64,000 nt of DNA from SCGC-AAA076-P13 sp905478035. Lineage in GTDB: Bacteria > Pseudomonadota > Gammaproteobacteria > Magnimaribacterales > D2472. This document shows, one piece after another, positions 55,074-64,000 of this stretch. Below the pieces are notes generated by a model. It was given only the letters and a program-made list of their open reading frames with translations. It was not told the origin of the DNA and ran no database searches. The stretch spans positions 248,001 to 312,000 of the forward strand of contig OX044367.1 in NCBI GenBank assembly GCA_943846785.1, written 5' to 3'. Position numbers and translations under genes: made by a program. Position 1 is the stretch's first letter. Each line of letters starts with the position of its first letter.

Positions 55074-56435
55074 TTAACCATTTATTTTTTTTATCAAATA
55101 GTCCTGTAGATTCTCAATAGCTATTGTTTCTTGAAGCATAGTATCTCTATCCCTAACTGTGGCTGTTTGATTTTCTAAACTATCAAAATCAATCGTTATA
55201 CACAAAGGTGTTCCAATCTCATCATGCCTTCTATACCCTTTACCAATATTTCCAGTATTCTCTAAAATAATTCTACCTAAGTTTAACTTCTGCAAAGAAT
55301 TTTTTACATTTTTTGCCAAATTAACAAGATCTTCATTATTTTTTTTGAGAGGTATCACGGCAGCTTTAATTGGAGAAAGATGAGGCTTAAGTTTCAGAAC
55401 TATTCGCTCTTTGCCATTATCCAACTGTTCAAGATTATAAGCTTCATTCATTATTGCCAATATACCCCGCTCAACCCCGGCAGATGGCTCAATTACAAAA
55501 GGTACAACCCATTTATTTGTTTCTTGATCTTGTATTGCTAGCCTTGTATTAGATGAGTTGTTATCCATAACATTGGCTGATATATTAAGTTCTTCTTGAT
55601 TTTTTGTATGAGACCCTAAATCAAAATCTGTTCTATTTGCTATACCCTCAAGCTCTTCAAGACCATGAGGAAACTTATACATAACATCTATGGTTCCTTT
55701 TGAATAATGGGCTAATTCATCTTTAGGTACATCATATAATTCAATATTTTCTGAACAAACACCCTGCTGTTCCCACCAGGATAATCTTATTTCGACCCAC
55801 TTCTTGTGCCATTCCTCATCTGTGCCCGGAATTACAAAAAACTCTAATTCCATTTGCTCAAACTCTCTAACTCTAAAAATAAAATTCCTTGGGGTTATTT
55901 CATTTCTAAAGGCTTTGCCTATTTGAGCTATACCAAAAGGTAATGTTTTAGAAGAAGAATCAACAACATTTTTAAAGTTAGTAAAAATTTGTTGTGCTGT
56001 CTCAGGTCTCAAATATGCAAAAGAATCTCCATCATCAATTGGCCCAACGTTTGTTTTAAACATTAAATTAAAAGGCCTTGGTTCTGTAAGGTCTTTAGAT
56101 CCACAGCCTGGGCATTTATCATCTTCTAATAAATCACTTCTCCATCTTGATTTACATTCACGACAGTCAACCATAGGGTCTGAAAAAGTGTCTTCATGCC
56201 CAGAATATTTTAAAACAGTAGGATTTGATAAAATTGATGCATCTAAGCCTTCAATATTATCATTTTCATATATCATTGAGCTCCACCAAGCCTGCTTAAG
56301 GTTGTTTTTAAGCTCTACGCCAAGTGGACCAAAGTCATACATACCCTGCATACCGCCATAAATTTCACCAGATTGGAAAATAAAACCCCTTCTTTTGCAT
56401 AAAGATACTAGGTCATCCATTGTTTTTGCAGTCAA
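55074..56435 (-). CDS. glyS: Glycine--tRNA ligase, single-chain alpha2 type
   Basis: 453 residues. Class II motifs in one chain: motif 2 FRNEITPRNFIFRVREFEQMELEFF, an N-terminal GFIFQSGEIYGGMQGMYDFGPLG, and a C-terminal anticodon domain. An inserted zinc-ribbon-like CxxCx..CxxC region (CRECKSRWRSDLLEDDKCPGC) is visible. Most gammaproteobacteria instead have an alpha2beta2 enzyme from glyQ and glyS, so this form is noteworthy. Confidence 0.92.
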   Translation of the reverse strand: MTAKTMDDLVSLCKRRGFIFQSGEIYGGMQGMYDFGPLGVELKNNLKQAWWSSMIYENDNIEGLDASILSNPTVLKYSGHEDTFSDPMVDCRECKSRWRSDLLEDDKCPGCGSKDLTEPRPFNLMFKTNVGPIDDGDSFAYLRPETAQQIFTNFKNVVDSSSKTLPFGIAQIGKAFRNEITPRNFIFRVREFEQMELEFFVIPGTDEEWHKKWVEIRLSWWEQQGVCSENIELYDVPKDELAHYSKGTIDVMYKFPHGLEELEGIANRTDFDLGSHTKNQEELNISANVMDNNSSNTRLAIQDQETNKWVVPFVIEPSAGVERGILAIMNEAYNLEQLDNGKERIVLKLKPHLSPIKAAVIPLKKNNEDLVNLAKNVKNSLQKLNLGRIILENTGNIGKGYRRHDEIGTPLCITIDFDSLENQTATVRDRDTMLQETIAIENLQDYLIKKING

Positions 56436-56559
56436 TTCAATCTCCTATACTAAAAAGTAACAAATGTTCTTTTTAATCATATTGTAATTTATATTAAATA
56501 AACCTATATTGTATTAAGCCTATAATGATTATATATCAATCAGACCACATACAAGCACT

Positions 56560-57420
56560 ATGAAAGCTTTATTTTATTTTTTAACTATTCTTCCCATAAG
56601 CCTCATAAGGTATTTAGTTGTTTTTATTATATTTTGCCGTCTTCATATAAAAAGTAATCTTTACAGAATAACACTTATAAATATTAATTTATGTTATCCA
56701 GACTTAGATGACCATCAAAAAATTAAATTAGCCAATGATAGCGTTATTGAAACTATTATTAGTGGATATGAATCTATGCTTTCATGGTCCAGGCCAATCT
56801 ATAAAGCTGGTAATAATATTTTTAAAGTAGAAAACAATTTTTTATTAACAAGAAATGTTTATAACAAACAAGGCTTAATAATAATTGCAATTCACAACCG
56901 TAGTGTTGATATGTTGCTTAAATGGATTAATTCAAAAACAAATACGACAACTCTTTATAAAAAAATAAAAAATAAAAAACTTAATAACTTTGTTCGAAAA
57001 GAGAGAGAAAATAATAAGAGTAAAACTTACGAAACCAATATGAATGGAGTTAGAAAAATATATAAATCTCTTCTATCTAATCAAGTAGTTTGCTTAGCTG
57101 CTGATCAAGTTCCTCAGGCAGGCATGGGAGAATATATAAATTTATTTAATAGAGAAGCTTATACAACAACTCTCGCCTCTTCACTGGCAGTAAAAACACA
57201 AAAGCCTGTAATATATTGCTGTATGAATTCAGACCAAAGCAAGTTATGTATTACGTTAAGAACTTGTAATGATAGTATTTATAATGAAAGTAAGTGCACA
57301 CTATCTATGAATCAGAGCATTGAAGATCTAATCAATATAAATCCAAAAGATTACTCATGGGAATACAAAAGATTTAAAAAAGCTCAGCCAAAAAATACTG
57401 ATCCATATATTTATATTTAA
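56560..57420 (+). CDS. Lipid A acyltransferase, LpxL/HtrB-like
   Basis: 286 residues. N-terminal hydrophobic helix, catalytic HNRSVD (H-x4-D) in IAIHNRSVDML, and the conserved LAADQVPQAGMGEYINLFNREAYTTT block matching LPLAT DQ-xGxxG...F-GxxA-TxT. Adds a secondary acyl chain to lipid A at the inner membrane. Which acyltransferase position (LpxL or LpxM) is not determined. Confidence 0.83.
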   Translation: MKALFYFLTILPISLIRYLVVFIIFCRLHIKSNLYRITLININLCYPDLDDHQKIKLANDSVIETIISGYESMLSWSRPIYKAGNNIFKVENNFLLTRNVYNKQGLIIIAIHNRSVDMLLKWINSKTNTTTLYKKIKNKKLNNFVRKERENNKSKTYETNMNGVRKIYKSLLSNQVVCLAADQVPQAGMGEYINLFNREAYTTTLASSLAVKTQKPVIYCCMNSDQSKLCITLRTCNDSIYNESKCTLSMNQSIEDLININPKDYSWEYKRFKKAQPKNTDPYIYI

Positions 57421-57421
57421 A

Positions 57422-58855
57422 TTATTTATTCCAAAAGGCAGGAGTTAACAAGACAAGCAAAGTAAAGATTTCAAGCCTACCCAAAATCATTGCAAAAGAT
57501 AATATTAATTTGCCTGCTGGAGAAACAGATTGATAATTGCTAGATACATCACCCAGTCCAGGACCAAGATTATTTAGGCATGCTCCTATTGCAGAGAATG
57601 CAGACTCAAAATCCATTCCAGTAATCAGAAGAGAGAGAAAAAGTATTACGAAAGAAATAACATATATAGAAAAAAATCCCCATACAGATGATGCAACTGA
57701 ATCATCCACACTCTTGGTTCCTATCTTTAAACTTATCACAGCATTGGGGTGAATCATCTTTTTAAGAGTTATGTATGCATAATTAATAATAATTAAAACT
57801 CTCCATGCCTTTACACCTCCTCCAACAGATCCTGAACAAGCTCCAATAAAAGCACCAATTAAAAGAAGAAATCCAATTGACGGCGACCACCCAGAAGTAT
57901 CACCAACCGAAAAACCTGTTGTTGTTATTATGGATACAGATTGAAACAAAAGCTCACTGGTAGAGGCATCACTATTAAAGGAAAAGAAATTAATAGCTAC
58001 TGTAATTATAAAAATAAGCATTATTACCGATATAAAAAACCGCAGTTCTGGGTCATAAAAGTATTTAAGTGGCTTTTTCATGTAAAAAGCAAAATAATGG
58101 AGGGTAAAGCTAAGAGCTGACAGCAGCATAAATACTATGCATACAGCTTCTATGGCGCTGTTATTAAAATATCCAATACTAAGGTCGTGTGTTGAAAAGC
58201 CTCCAATAGAAACCGTACTAAGGCTATGAGAAATAGCATCAAACGCTGTCATTCCAGCAATAAAGTATAAAAAGGCACAGGCCAAAGTTAAAACTAGATA
58301 TATTGCCCACAAGGCTTGAGCAGTTTCCTTGATCCTTGGAGTAAGTTTCTGATCATTCATTGCTCCAGGTATTTCAGCTTTATAGAGTTGGCCACCACCA
58401 ATGCCCAAAAGCGGCATAACAGCTATTGCTAAAACAATTAAGCCCATTCCTCCCATCCACTGAAGAAGCTGTCTATAAAATAAAATTGATTGAGGGAGCT
58501 CATCTAGACCAGATAAAACAGTTGCTCCTGTTGTTGTTATACCTGACATTGACTCAAAAAAAGCATCAACTAGCGACATACCGCTCAAGTAAAAGGGTAT
58601 AGAGCCTGCAGCAGAAAGGATTAACCAAAAAAAGGTAATTATTATAAATCCATCGCTTTGGCTGAGATCAGTAATAGATCCTTTAGTGAGATACCACCCC
58701 AAAAGACCAAAAGTAAAAACAAGAACGAAGGTTGTAATAAAAATATTGAGACTTGTGTCCATATAAACCCATGAAACAATCATTGGGAATATAAAAGAAG
58801 TGCTAAAAAACATTACAAGAATGCTAAAAAGGTTAATTATAGATTTAAGATTCAT
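57422..58855 (-). CDS. trkH: Trk potassium uptake, TrkH membrane subunit
   Basis: 477 residues, about ten hydrophobic segments with the pore loops GITTTGATVLSG, ITTTGFSVGDTSGW and CLNNLGPGLGDVSSNYQ. Overlaps trkA by one base, giving an operon. Confidence 0.92.
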   Translation of the reverse strand: MNLKSIINLFSILVMFFSTSFIFPMIVSWVYMDTSLNIFITTFVLVFTFGLLGWYLTKGSITDLSQSDGFIIITFFWLILSAAGSIPFYLSGMSLVDAFFESMSGITTTGATVLSGLDELPQSILFYRQLLQWMGGMGLIVLAIAVMPLLGIGGGQLYKAEIPGAMNDQKLTPRIKETAQALWAIYLVLTLACAFLYFIAGMTAFDAISHSLSTVSIGGFSTHDLSIGYFNNSAIEAVCIVFMLLSALSFTLHYFAFYMKKPLKYFYDPELRFFISVIMLIFIITVAINFFSFNSDASTSELLFQSVSIITTTGFSVGDTSGWSPSIGFLLLIGAFIGACSGSVGGGVKAWRVLIIINYAYITLKKMIHPNAVISLKIGTKSVDDSVASSVWGFFSIYVISFVILFLSLLITGMDFESAFSAIGACLNNLGPGLGDVSSNYQSVSPAGKLILSFAMILGRLEIFTLLVLLTPAFWNK

Positions 58856-60210
58856 TATGAAGACTTAAATAATGCCTCAACTTCGCCCATCATGTTTTTA
58901 TCTGATAAAAATACTATTAAGTGATCATTTAATGCAAGATCAACGCTTGCATTAGGCATTATTACATCGCCGTGTCTAATAATAGCTCCAATCGAACAAC
59001 CTTCTGGTAAAGGAATATCCTTAATTGGGTTACCAAAAAGAGGGGATGTATATTCATTTGCATGAACTATGCCCTCTATAGCCTCTGCACCTAGATCTGT
59101 TTTTAGAATTACTTCTTGCGCCACATCGCTATCTCTTAGGTCTTGAAGCACTGAAGAAACAGTAAGTCTATAAGGGGCAATATAAATATCAATAAAACCA
59201 GGCACCAATCCAAGATACGATGGATTATTTAGAATAATCATGGTCTTCTTTGCACCCATTTTTTTTGCAAGAAGCGAAGACATAACATTTGTCTCATCAT
59301 CGTTAGTTAAAGCACAAAAAAGGTCAATGTTAGCTATATTTTCACTTTTCAATAAACTTTCATCAGTTGCAGAGCCACATAAAACTATTGTTTTCTCTAA
59401 ATCTCTTGATAAAGAGCTGCATCTATCAGCATTTGAATCAATTAATTTAACTTTGTATGTCTTTTCAAGATCTTTTGCTAATGAAAATCCTATTTTCCCA
59501 CCGCCAACAATCATTATTCTTGAATAGGAGTCTTCATGATTTCTAAATTCTTCAACAATAGGCTCTATATTAGCCTCTGAGGAGATAAAATATACCTCAT
59601 CATTCTCTTTAATAACCGTATCGCCTTGTGGAATAAAGGGCTTACCCTTTCTATATATTGAAGGAATATATGCATCTACATTAGGGATATCATCTTTTAT
59701 ATGCTTTAGTTCTCTACCAACTAGCTTGCCTTTCTTCTTTGCCTTAACAGAGACAAGTTTAACTTTGCCCTCTGCAAATTCTTCAATTTGTTCTGCACCT
59801 GGATGTTTTATTAGCTCAATTAGATGGGAGGTAACCTCATTTTCTGGACTAATTGGAATATCAATAATCCCCTCACCAAAAATATCTAATTGATTTATGT
59901 ATGAGTCATCTTTAAATCTACAAATTGTTTTTTTAACATTAAATGCATTTTTAGAAATCTGACAAGCAATAATATTTGCATCATCATTTGAGGTTACTGC
60001 AATTACAATTGTGTCTTCATCAAGACCTGATTTTTTTAAAGTAAGCAAAGATGAGGCATTGCCCTCAACTGTCATTATGTCCAACTTATCTTCAAGATCT
60101 GAGAGCCTATCTTTATTTTGATCAACAATCAAAACTTGATAATTACTTTTAGACAAATTTCTTGCAAGGCTTCCGCCTATTCTACCGGCGCCTAGAATTA
60201 CTATTTTCAT
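58855..60210 (-). CDS. trkA: Trk potassium uptake, TrkA NAD-binding subunit
   Basis: 451 residues with two RCK units: GAGRIGGSLARNL (N) and VGGGKIGFSLAKDLE (around residue 235), each an NAD-binding fold. Regulates TrkH gating. Translated first, then trkH. Confidence 0.93.
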   Translation of the reverse strand: MKIVILGAGRIGGSLARNLSKSNYQVLIVDQNKDRLSDLEDKLDIMTVEGNASSLLTLKKSGLDEDTIVIAVTSNDDANIIACQISKNAFNVKKTICRFKDDSYINQLDIFGEGIIDIPISPENEVTSHLIELIKHPGAEQIEEFAEGKVKLVSVKAKKKGKLVGRELKHIKDDIPNVDAYIPSIYRKGKPFIPQGDTVIKENDEVYFISSEANIEPIVEEFRNHEDSYSRIMIVGGGKIGFSLAKDLEKTYKVKLIDSNADRCSSLSRDLEKTIVLCGSATDESLLKSENIANIDLFCALTNDDETNVMSSLLAKKMGAKKTMIILNNPSYLGLVPGFIDIYIAPYRLTVSSVLQDLRDSDVAQEVILKTDLGAEAIEGIVHANEYTSPLFGNPIKDIPLPEGCSIGAIIRHGDVIMPNASVDLALNDHLIVFLSDKNMMGEVEALFKSS

Positions 60211-60266
60211 AATGAGTAAATTAAACCTCTTTTTAGCTAATTAAAAGGTTTCTGTAAAAATAATTT

Positions 60267-61187
60267 TTAAACAAAGAAACTTTTATAAGCATTAAAGGCA
60301 TCAGAAGAGGAGATAATTTTTTTGCCTGGAAACTGTAAGTAAGTAATCACTATTACTTTAGTACTAGTATTTATATATAAACCCGATGAATCAAATTTAA
60401 AGATATTTCCAGGCCTTTTAGATGAAATAATATCAGATACTGTCATTTCACAAATTTTAATTCTTATATCTTTATAGTTAAAAGCCGTTCCTGGCCATTC
60501 ATAATAGGCTCTAAATTTATTAAATATCTCTTCAGCTGGCGAATCAAAATTAACAATAGAATCACTTTTTTTAATTTTAGAACAATAGGAAGCAAGATCA
60601 TTATCTTGTTTCACATAACTAAATTTATTTATTTTTATTAAATCTAAAACCTCATTCAAATATCTTATAGACAGCAAACATAAATCATTTTCCAGTGAAA
60701 TTTTATTATGATTTTGTTTAATCTTTAGCTCATATTTTTTGATAATATCGCCCTCATCTAAACCCTTAACCATTTTCATAAAAGTAACACCAGTATTTGT
60801 ATCTCCATTCATAAGCGAAGTTTGAATTGGTGAGGCACCTCTATAAAGTGGAAGCAACGAGTAATGAATATTTATTGGGACAATATTTGAAATTTCTAAT
60901 AACCAATCTGGAAGAATCTTCCCATAAGCAGCAACCAAAAGAACATCAATATTTAATAACTGTATATCTTTAATAAAATTAGCATCATTAAGATCATTTG
61001 GCTTGTAGATCTTAATTTGATTAAGAGTTGCAATACTAGATACAGGCGACTCAGCAACTATCTTTCCTCTTTTTTGAGGCTTGTCTGGTTGAGACAAGAC
61101 ACCAACAACATTGAGGTCAGAGCATTCTAAGAGATGTTCTAATATTCTTGCTGATGGCTCAGGTGTACCTGCAAACAAAATATTCAT
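60267..61187 (-). CDS. fmt: Methionyl-tRNA formyltransferase
   Basis: 306 residues. Begins MNILFAGTPEPSARILEHLL, formyl-THF loop INIHYSLLPLYRGASPIQTSLMNGDTNTGVTFMKM with catalytic His-Asn-like HYS..; C-terminal OB domain is present. Formylates initiator tRNA. 55 bases downstream of def. Confidence 0.93.
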   Translation of the reverse strand: MNILFAGTPEPSARILEHLLECSDLNVVGVLSQPDKPQKRGKIVAESPVSSIATLNQIKIYKPNDLNDANFIKDIQLLNIDVLLVAAYGKILPDWLLEISNIVPINIHYSLLPLYRGASPIQTSLMNGDTNTGVTFMKMVKGLDEGDIIKKYELKIKQNHNKISLENDLCLLSIRYLNEVLDLIKINKFSYVKQDNDLASYCSKIKKSDSIVNFDSPAEEIFNKFRAYYEWPGTAFNYKDIRIKICEMTVSDIISSKRPGNIFKFDSSGLYINTSTKVIVITYLQFPGKKIISSSDAFNAYKSFFV

Positions 61188-61242
61188 TAAATTCTTTAAT
61201 ATACTACCTATTATACGTTAAGTTCTTCTAAATTCTTCTAAT

Positions 61243-61740
61243 TTACTTAGTAAGTTTTTTCCTTATTCTATCTCTTTTAATTGGGCTTATGTAATCTACC
61301 ATTAACTTGCCCTCTAAATGATCCATTTCATGTTGAATACAGACTGTTAAAAGGCCATCAGGCTGCTCATGATGCAAGTTTCCCTTAAGATCCTGATAGG
61401 TTAAATCAATTTTATCTGGCCTGGATATGGTCTCATTAAAACCTGGAACTGATAAGCATCCTTCTTCAAAGGAAAATAATGAGTGTTCATCAAGTATTTT
61501 ATACTCTGGATTAACAAAATACATAGGCTCATCCCTAGCATCACTCAAATCCATAACAATTAATCGAATGTGATGATCGACTTGAGTTGCTGCTAGACCG
61601 ATCCCATTATCTTTATACATTATTTCTAACATGTCTTTTGCTAACGTTTCTAGACTTTTGTCGAATTTTGTAACTTTCTTTGCAACTGTCCTAAGCCTAG
61701 GGTCGGGAAACTTTAAAATTTTAAGAGTATTTGTTGCCAT
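61243..61740 (-). CDS. def: Peptide deformylase
   Basis: 165 residues with GIGLAATQV, EGCLS and QHEMDH (motifs 1-3; Fe ligands C and two H). Removes N-formyl from new proteins; adjacent to fmt as usual. A divergent promoter region of about 53 bases lies between it and purE. Confidence 0.95.
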   Translation of the reverse strand: MATNTLKILKFPDPRLRTVAKKVTKFDKSLETLAKDMLEIMYKDNGIGLAATQVDHHIRLIVMDLSDARDEPMYFVNPEYKILDEHSLFSFEEGCLSVPGFNETISRPDKIDLTYQDLKGNLHHEQPDGLLTVCIQHEMDHLEGKLMVDYISPIKRDRIRKKLTK

Positions 61741-61793
61741 ATATTAATATTATTCATTATAATCTTACAATTATAATCCACTTACACCAAAAT

Positions 61794-62291
61794 ATGACAC
61801 ATCAAACACAAGTTGCAATATTAATGGGCTCAGACTCTGATTTACCAGTTGTTGAAGCTATTTTTCCAATTTTAGACTCTTTTGGGGTCAAATATACTAA
61901 AAATGTGCTTTCAGCGCATAGAACTCCTCATGAAGTAATGGATTTAATTAAAATATCAGAAAATAATGGATGTAAGGTATTTATAGCAGCTGCGGGCATG
62001 GCTGCTCATTTAGCTGGTGCTGTTGCCGCACATTCCACAAGACCAGTAATAGGAATACCAATTGAATCAGGCGGAATGGGTGGTATAGACTCTTTATTAT
62101 CAACTGCTATGATGCCTCCTGGTGTCCCTGTAGCAACTGTTGCTGTAGGTAAAAGTGGTGCCAAAAATAGTGCGATTCTTGCTGTTCAAATTTTAGCAAC
62201 ATCTGATGATGATCTTTCAGCAAAATTAACAGATTATAAAAATAATATGAGAGATGAAGTACTCAAAAAAGATAAAGCTCTCAATTCATAA
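61794..62291 (+). CDS. purE: 5-(carboxyamino)imidazole ribonucleotide mutase
   Basis: 165 residues from ATG 61794 (preferred over an upstream start that would add unconserved residues). GSDSDLP, SAHRTP and AAAGMAAHLAGAVAAHSTRPVIGIP are diagnostic of class I PurE. Purine synthesis. No purK is adjacent; tsaC starts directly at its stop. Confidence 0.94.
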   Translation: MTHQTQVAILMGSDSDLPVVEAIFPILDSFGVKYTKNVLSAHRTPHEVMDLIKISENNGCKVFIAAAGMAAHLAGAVAAHSTRPVIGIPIESGGMGGIDSLLSTAMMPPGVPVATVAVGKSGAKNSAILAVQILATSDDDLSAKLTDYKNNMRDEVLKKDKALNS

Positions 62292-62852
62292 TTGTCTTCC
62301 AAATCTTTAGATATAAATCAGTCTATAGATTGGCTAAATAGAGGAAATATATTAGCTCATCCGACTGAGGGCGTATGGGGTTTGGGTTGCAATGCTTTTG
62401 ACGAGTTAGCGTTCAAAAAAATATATGATTTAAAGAAAAGAGATAGAAAAAAAAGTTTTATTTTACTGGTTAATTCATATCAAAGCATTGAAAAATATAT
62501 TACTAAAATATCAAAAGCTGATATAGATTATTTAAATGAATATTGGCCTGGACCTGTAACATTCCTTATACAATATAATAACAATCTTCCAGAACATCTT
62601 CAAAATGAAACTGGAAAGATAGCAGTAAGAGTAAGTAATCACTTACCTATAAAAGCTTTAATTAAAGGATTTAATGGAATTATGGTCTCTACTTCTGCAA
62701 ACATATCAGGAGAGGCTATAATAAATGATCCTGAAAAAATAATGTTAACTTTTGATGATGATTGTACTGCCTTTTATAATGAGGATTTAGGGAAGCTTAA
62801 AAAGCCTTCAAAGATAATTGATCTGACATCACGAGCAATAATTCGCAATTAA
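62292..62852 (+). CDS. tsaC: Threonylcarbamoyl-AMP synthase
   Basis: 186 residues from TTG 62292, which directly follows the purE stop. HPTEGVWGLGCNAFD and LKKRDRKKSFILLV and the SANISGE block identify the YrdC/TsaC fold. Makes the t6A precursor of tRNA. 2 bases from hemF. Confidence 0.9.
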   Translation: MSSKSLDINQSIDWLNRGNILAHPTEGVWGLGCNAFDELAFKKIYDLKKRDRKKSFILLVNSYQSIEKYITKISKADIDYLNEYWPGPVTFLIQYNNNLPEHLQNETGKIAVRVSNHLPIKALIKGFNGIMVSTSANISGEAIINDPEKIMLTFDDDCTAFYNEDLGKLKKPSKIIDLTSRAIIRN

Positions 62853-62854
62853 AA

Positions 62855-63760
62855 ATGACTAAAGACCTAGAACAAATATTTACCAATTCTCAAAAAAAAG
62901 TTATTGATGCATTTTCTAAAATTGAGTCTTCAAAGAAAGCAAAAATAACCTTTGATAAATGGAAACGGCCAGAGGGTGGAGGGGGTCAAACTTTTGTAAT
63001 TGAATCAGGTGCGTTTTTTGATAATTGTGCAGTTAATTTTTCTTCAATTTCTGGAAAAAAACTTCCAAAAGCTGCTCTTGGAAATGCCTTGGTAAAATCA
63101 TCAAATAATGGATATCGAGCAATGGGCCTGTCTGTTATTTCGCACCCTAAGAATCCATTTGTACCATCTAGCCATTTAAATATTCGACTTTTTTGCATTC
63201 TTGACAAAAATAAAAATATAAAAGAATGGTGGGCAGGTGGCGGCTATGATTTAACCCCATATATTTCATTTAGATCTGACAATGTTAAGTGGCATAAGGA
63301 TGCTAGAGCTTTATTAGATTCATATCACAAAAATTTCTATAAAAATTTCTCAAAAAATTGTAATGAATACTTTTATATTCCACATAGAAAGGAAAGAAGA
63401 GGTGTTGGAGGTATATTTTTTGATAATTTTACTAAAATGGATTTAAACAAGACTATAGACATGCTTTCTAATATTGCAGATCAATATCTATCTTCATATT
63501 TGCATATTGCAAATAAAAGAAAAAAAACACAATTTACAAAAGAACAAAAAGATTTTCAGCTTTTAAGAAGAGGAAGATATGCTGAATTTAATTTAGTAAA
63601 TGATAGGGGGACTGCTTTTGGCCTTCAGTCTAATGGGAGAATACAATCTATTCTTGCCTCCCTGCCTAAAGATGTTCAGTGGTCTTATAAAAAAGACCCA
63701 TCTTATATAAAAATGGAAAAACAACTCTTAAAACATATCAATAGAGATTGGAATGTCTAA
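62855..63760 (+). CDS. hemF: Oxygen-dependent coproporphyrinogen III oxidase
   Basis: 301 residues. GGGGQTFVIE, WWAGGGYDLTPY, HRKERRGVGGIFFDNF and EFNLVNDRGTAFGLQSNGR are the classical blocks. Heme synthesis step needing O2. Overlaps aroE by 8 bases. Confidence 0.95.
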   Translation: MTKDLEQIFTNSQKKVIDAFSKIESSKKAKITFDKWKRPEGGGGQTFVIESGAFFDNCAVNFSSISGKKLPKAALGNALVKSSNNGYRAMGLSVISHPKNPFVPSSHLNIRLFCILDKNKNIKEWWAGGGYDLTPYISFRSDNVKWHKDARALLDSYHKNFYKNFSKNCNEYFYIPHRKERRGVGGIFFDNFTKMDLNKTIDMLSNIADQYLSSYLHIANKRKKTQFTKEQKDFQLLRRGRYAEFNLVNDRGTAFGLQSNGRIQSILASLPKDVQWSYKKDPSYIKMEKQLLKHINRDWNV

Positions 63761-64000
63761 GAAATTTAAATTAGGCGTTGTTGGAAATCCAATAGAGCAT
63801 TCACTATCACCTTTTATACATTCTAGGTTTGCAAGGCAAGAAAAAATTAATCTGGACTATCAAGCATATAAAGTTGAAATAGATAAATTTGAAATTTTTA
63901 TAAATGATTTTTTTTCTGAATCATCAGCTATTGGGCTAAACGTTACCCTGCCATTTAAAAGTGTTGCAGCTAAATTAACAGGTAATATCTCTGATGAGGC
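63753..64000 (+). CDS. aroE: Shikimate dehydrogenase (partial, cut by window end)
   Basis: First 82 residues: KFKLGVVGNPIEHSLSPFIHSRFA (N-terminal substrate motif NPIxHSxSP) and GLNVTLPFK with catalytic Lys. Start overlaps hemF by 8 bases. Right end lies outside. Confidence 0.93.
   Translation, partial: MSKKFKLGVVGNPIEHSLSPFIHSRFARQEKINLDYQAYKVEIDKFEIFINDFFSESSAIGLNVTLPFKSVAAKLTGNISDE

Noticed and set aside
1..64000. CRISPR arrays, tRNA or rRNA genes
   Set aside because: No regularly spaced repeats and no cloverleaf or rRNA sequence noticed on reading both strands; a covariance-model scan would be decisive.

Overview
The window looks like the replication-origin-proximal part of a streamlined, AT-rich marine gammaproteobacterium, most like the SAR86 type. 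The lineage is an inference from gene order, base composition and gene content; no search was run. The right half has the canonical gammaproteobacterial origin order: atpIBEFHAGDC-glmU-glmS, parB-parA-rsmG-mnmG, mnmE-yidC-rnpA-rpmH on the minus strand, then dnaA-dnaN-recF-gyrB on the plus strand. Transcription diverges between rpmH (ends 48757) and dnaA (starts 48941), where there is a perfect DnaA box. A perfect 14-bp parS palindrome for the ParAB pair lies inside the last codons of recF.

Layout. 1-23.3 kb: accessory and catabolic genes, mostly minus strand: fatty-acid hydroxylase, Mpo1-like protein, exported M28 peptidase-like protein, exported fumarase/aspartase-superfamily lyase, serine hydrolase, flavin monooxygenase, PIF1-like helicase, CoA transferase, aldo/keto reductase, two MAPEG-type proteins (the second lies in the island), M19 dipeptidase, cupin/DoxX/GFA cluster, FG-GAP lipoprotein, desaturase, acyl-CoA carboxylase. 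23.3-31.1 kb: an accessory island downstream of the glmS 3' end. It holds a near-perfect 2,720-bp tandem duplication (glycosyltransferase, Kdo kinase, sulfotransferase), a MAPEG gene and a cadherin/SGNH lipoprotein. Degenerate copies of the last five codons plus stop of glmS separate the cargo blocks, as expected for repeated site-specific integration at this spot. 31.1-41.1 kb: glmS, glmU and the complete ATP synthase operon, with a sigma70-like promoter before atpI. 41.1-64 kb: chromosome segregation, tRNA modification, membrane insertion, replication initiation, then plsC, glyQS, an LpxL-like gene, trkH-trkA, fmt, def, purE, tsaC, hemF and the start of aroE.

The strongest oddity is a cluster of about 13 single-base indels that break reading frames in glmS, glmU, atpD, atpG, atpA, atpF and atpB, all between 31.4 and 40.4 kb. 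All long conserved genes on either side are intact. There are no in-frame nonsense mutations, and conserved protein continues in the shifted frame each time. Local sequence or assembly error is the most economical reading. A shared context (extra base in CTTAG or RGATTA) is noted, but the identical CTT-AGA-A heptamer is read in frame in dnaA, which argues against simple programmed frameshifting.

The other main leads are the glmS-end attachment-like repeats bracketing the duplicated LPS cassette, an M28-family protein whose catalytic Glu-Glu pair is replaced by His-His, an exported adenylosuccinate-lyase-like protein, a very short RnpA in the same frame as rpmH, and a GyrB without the usual gammaproteobacterial insert.
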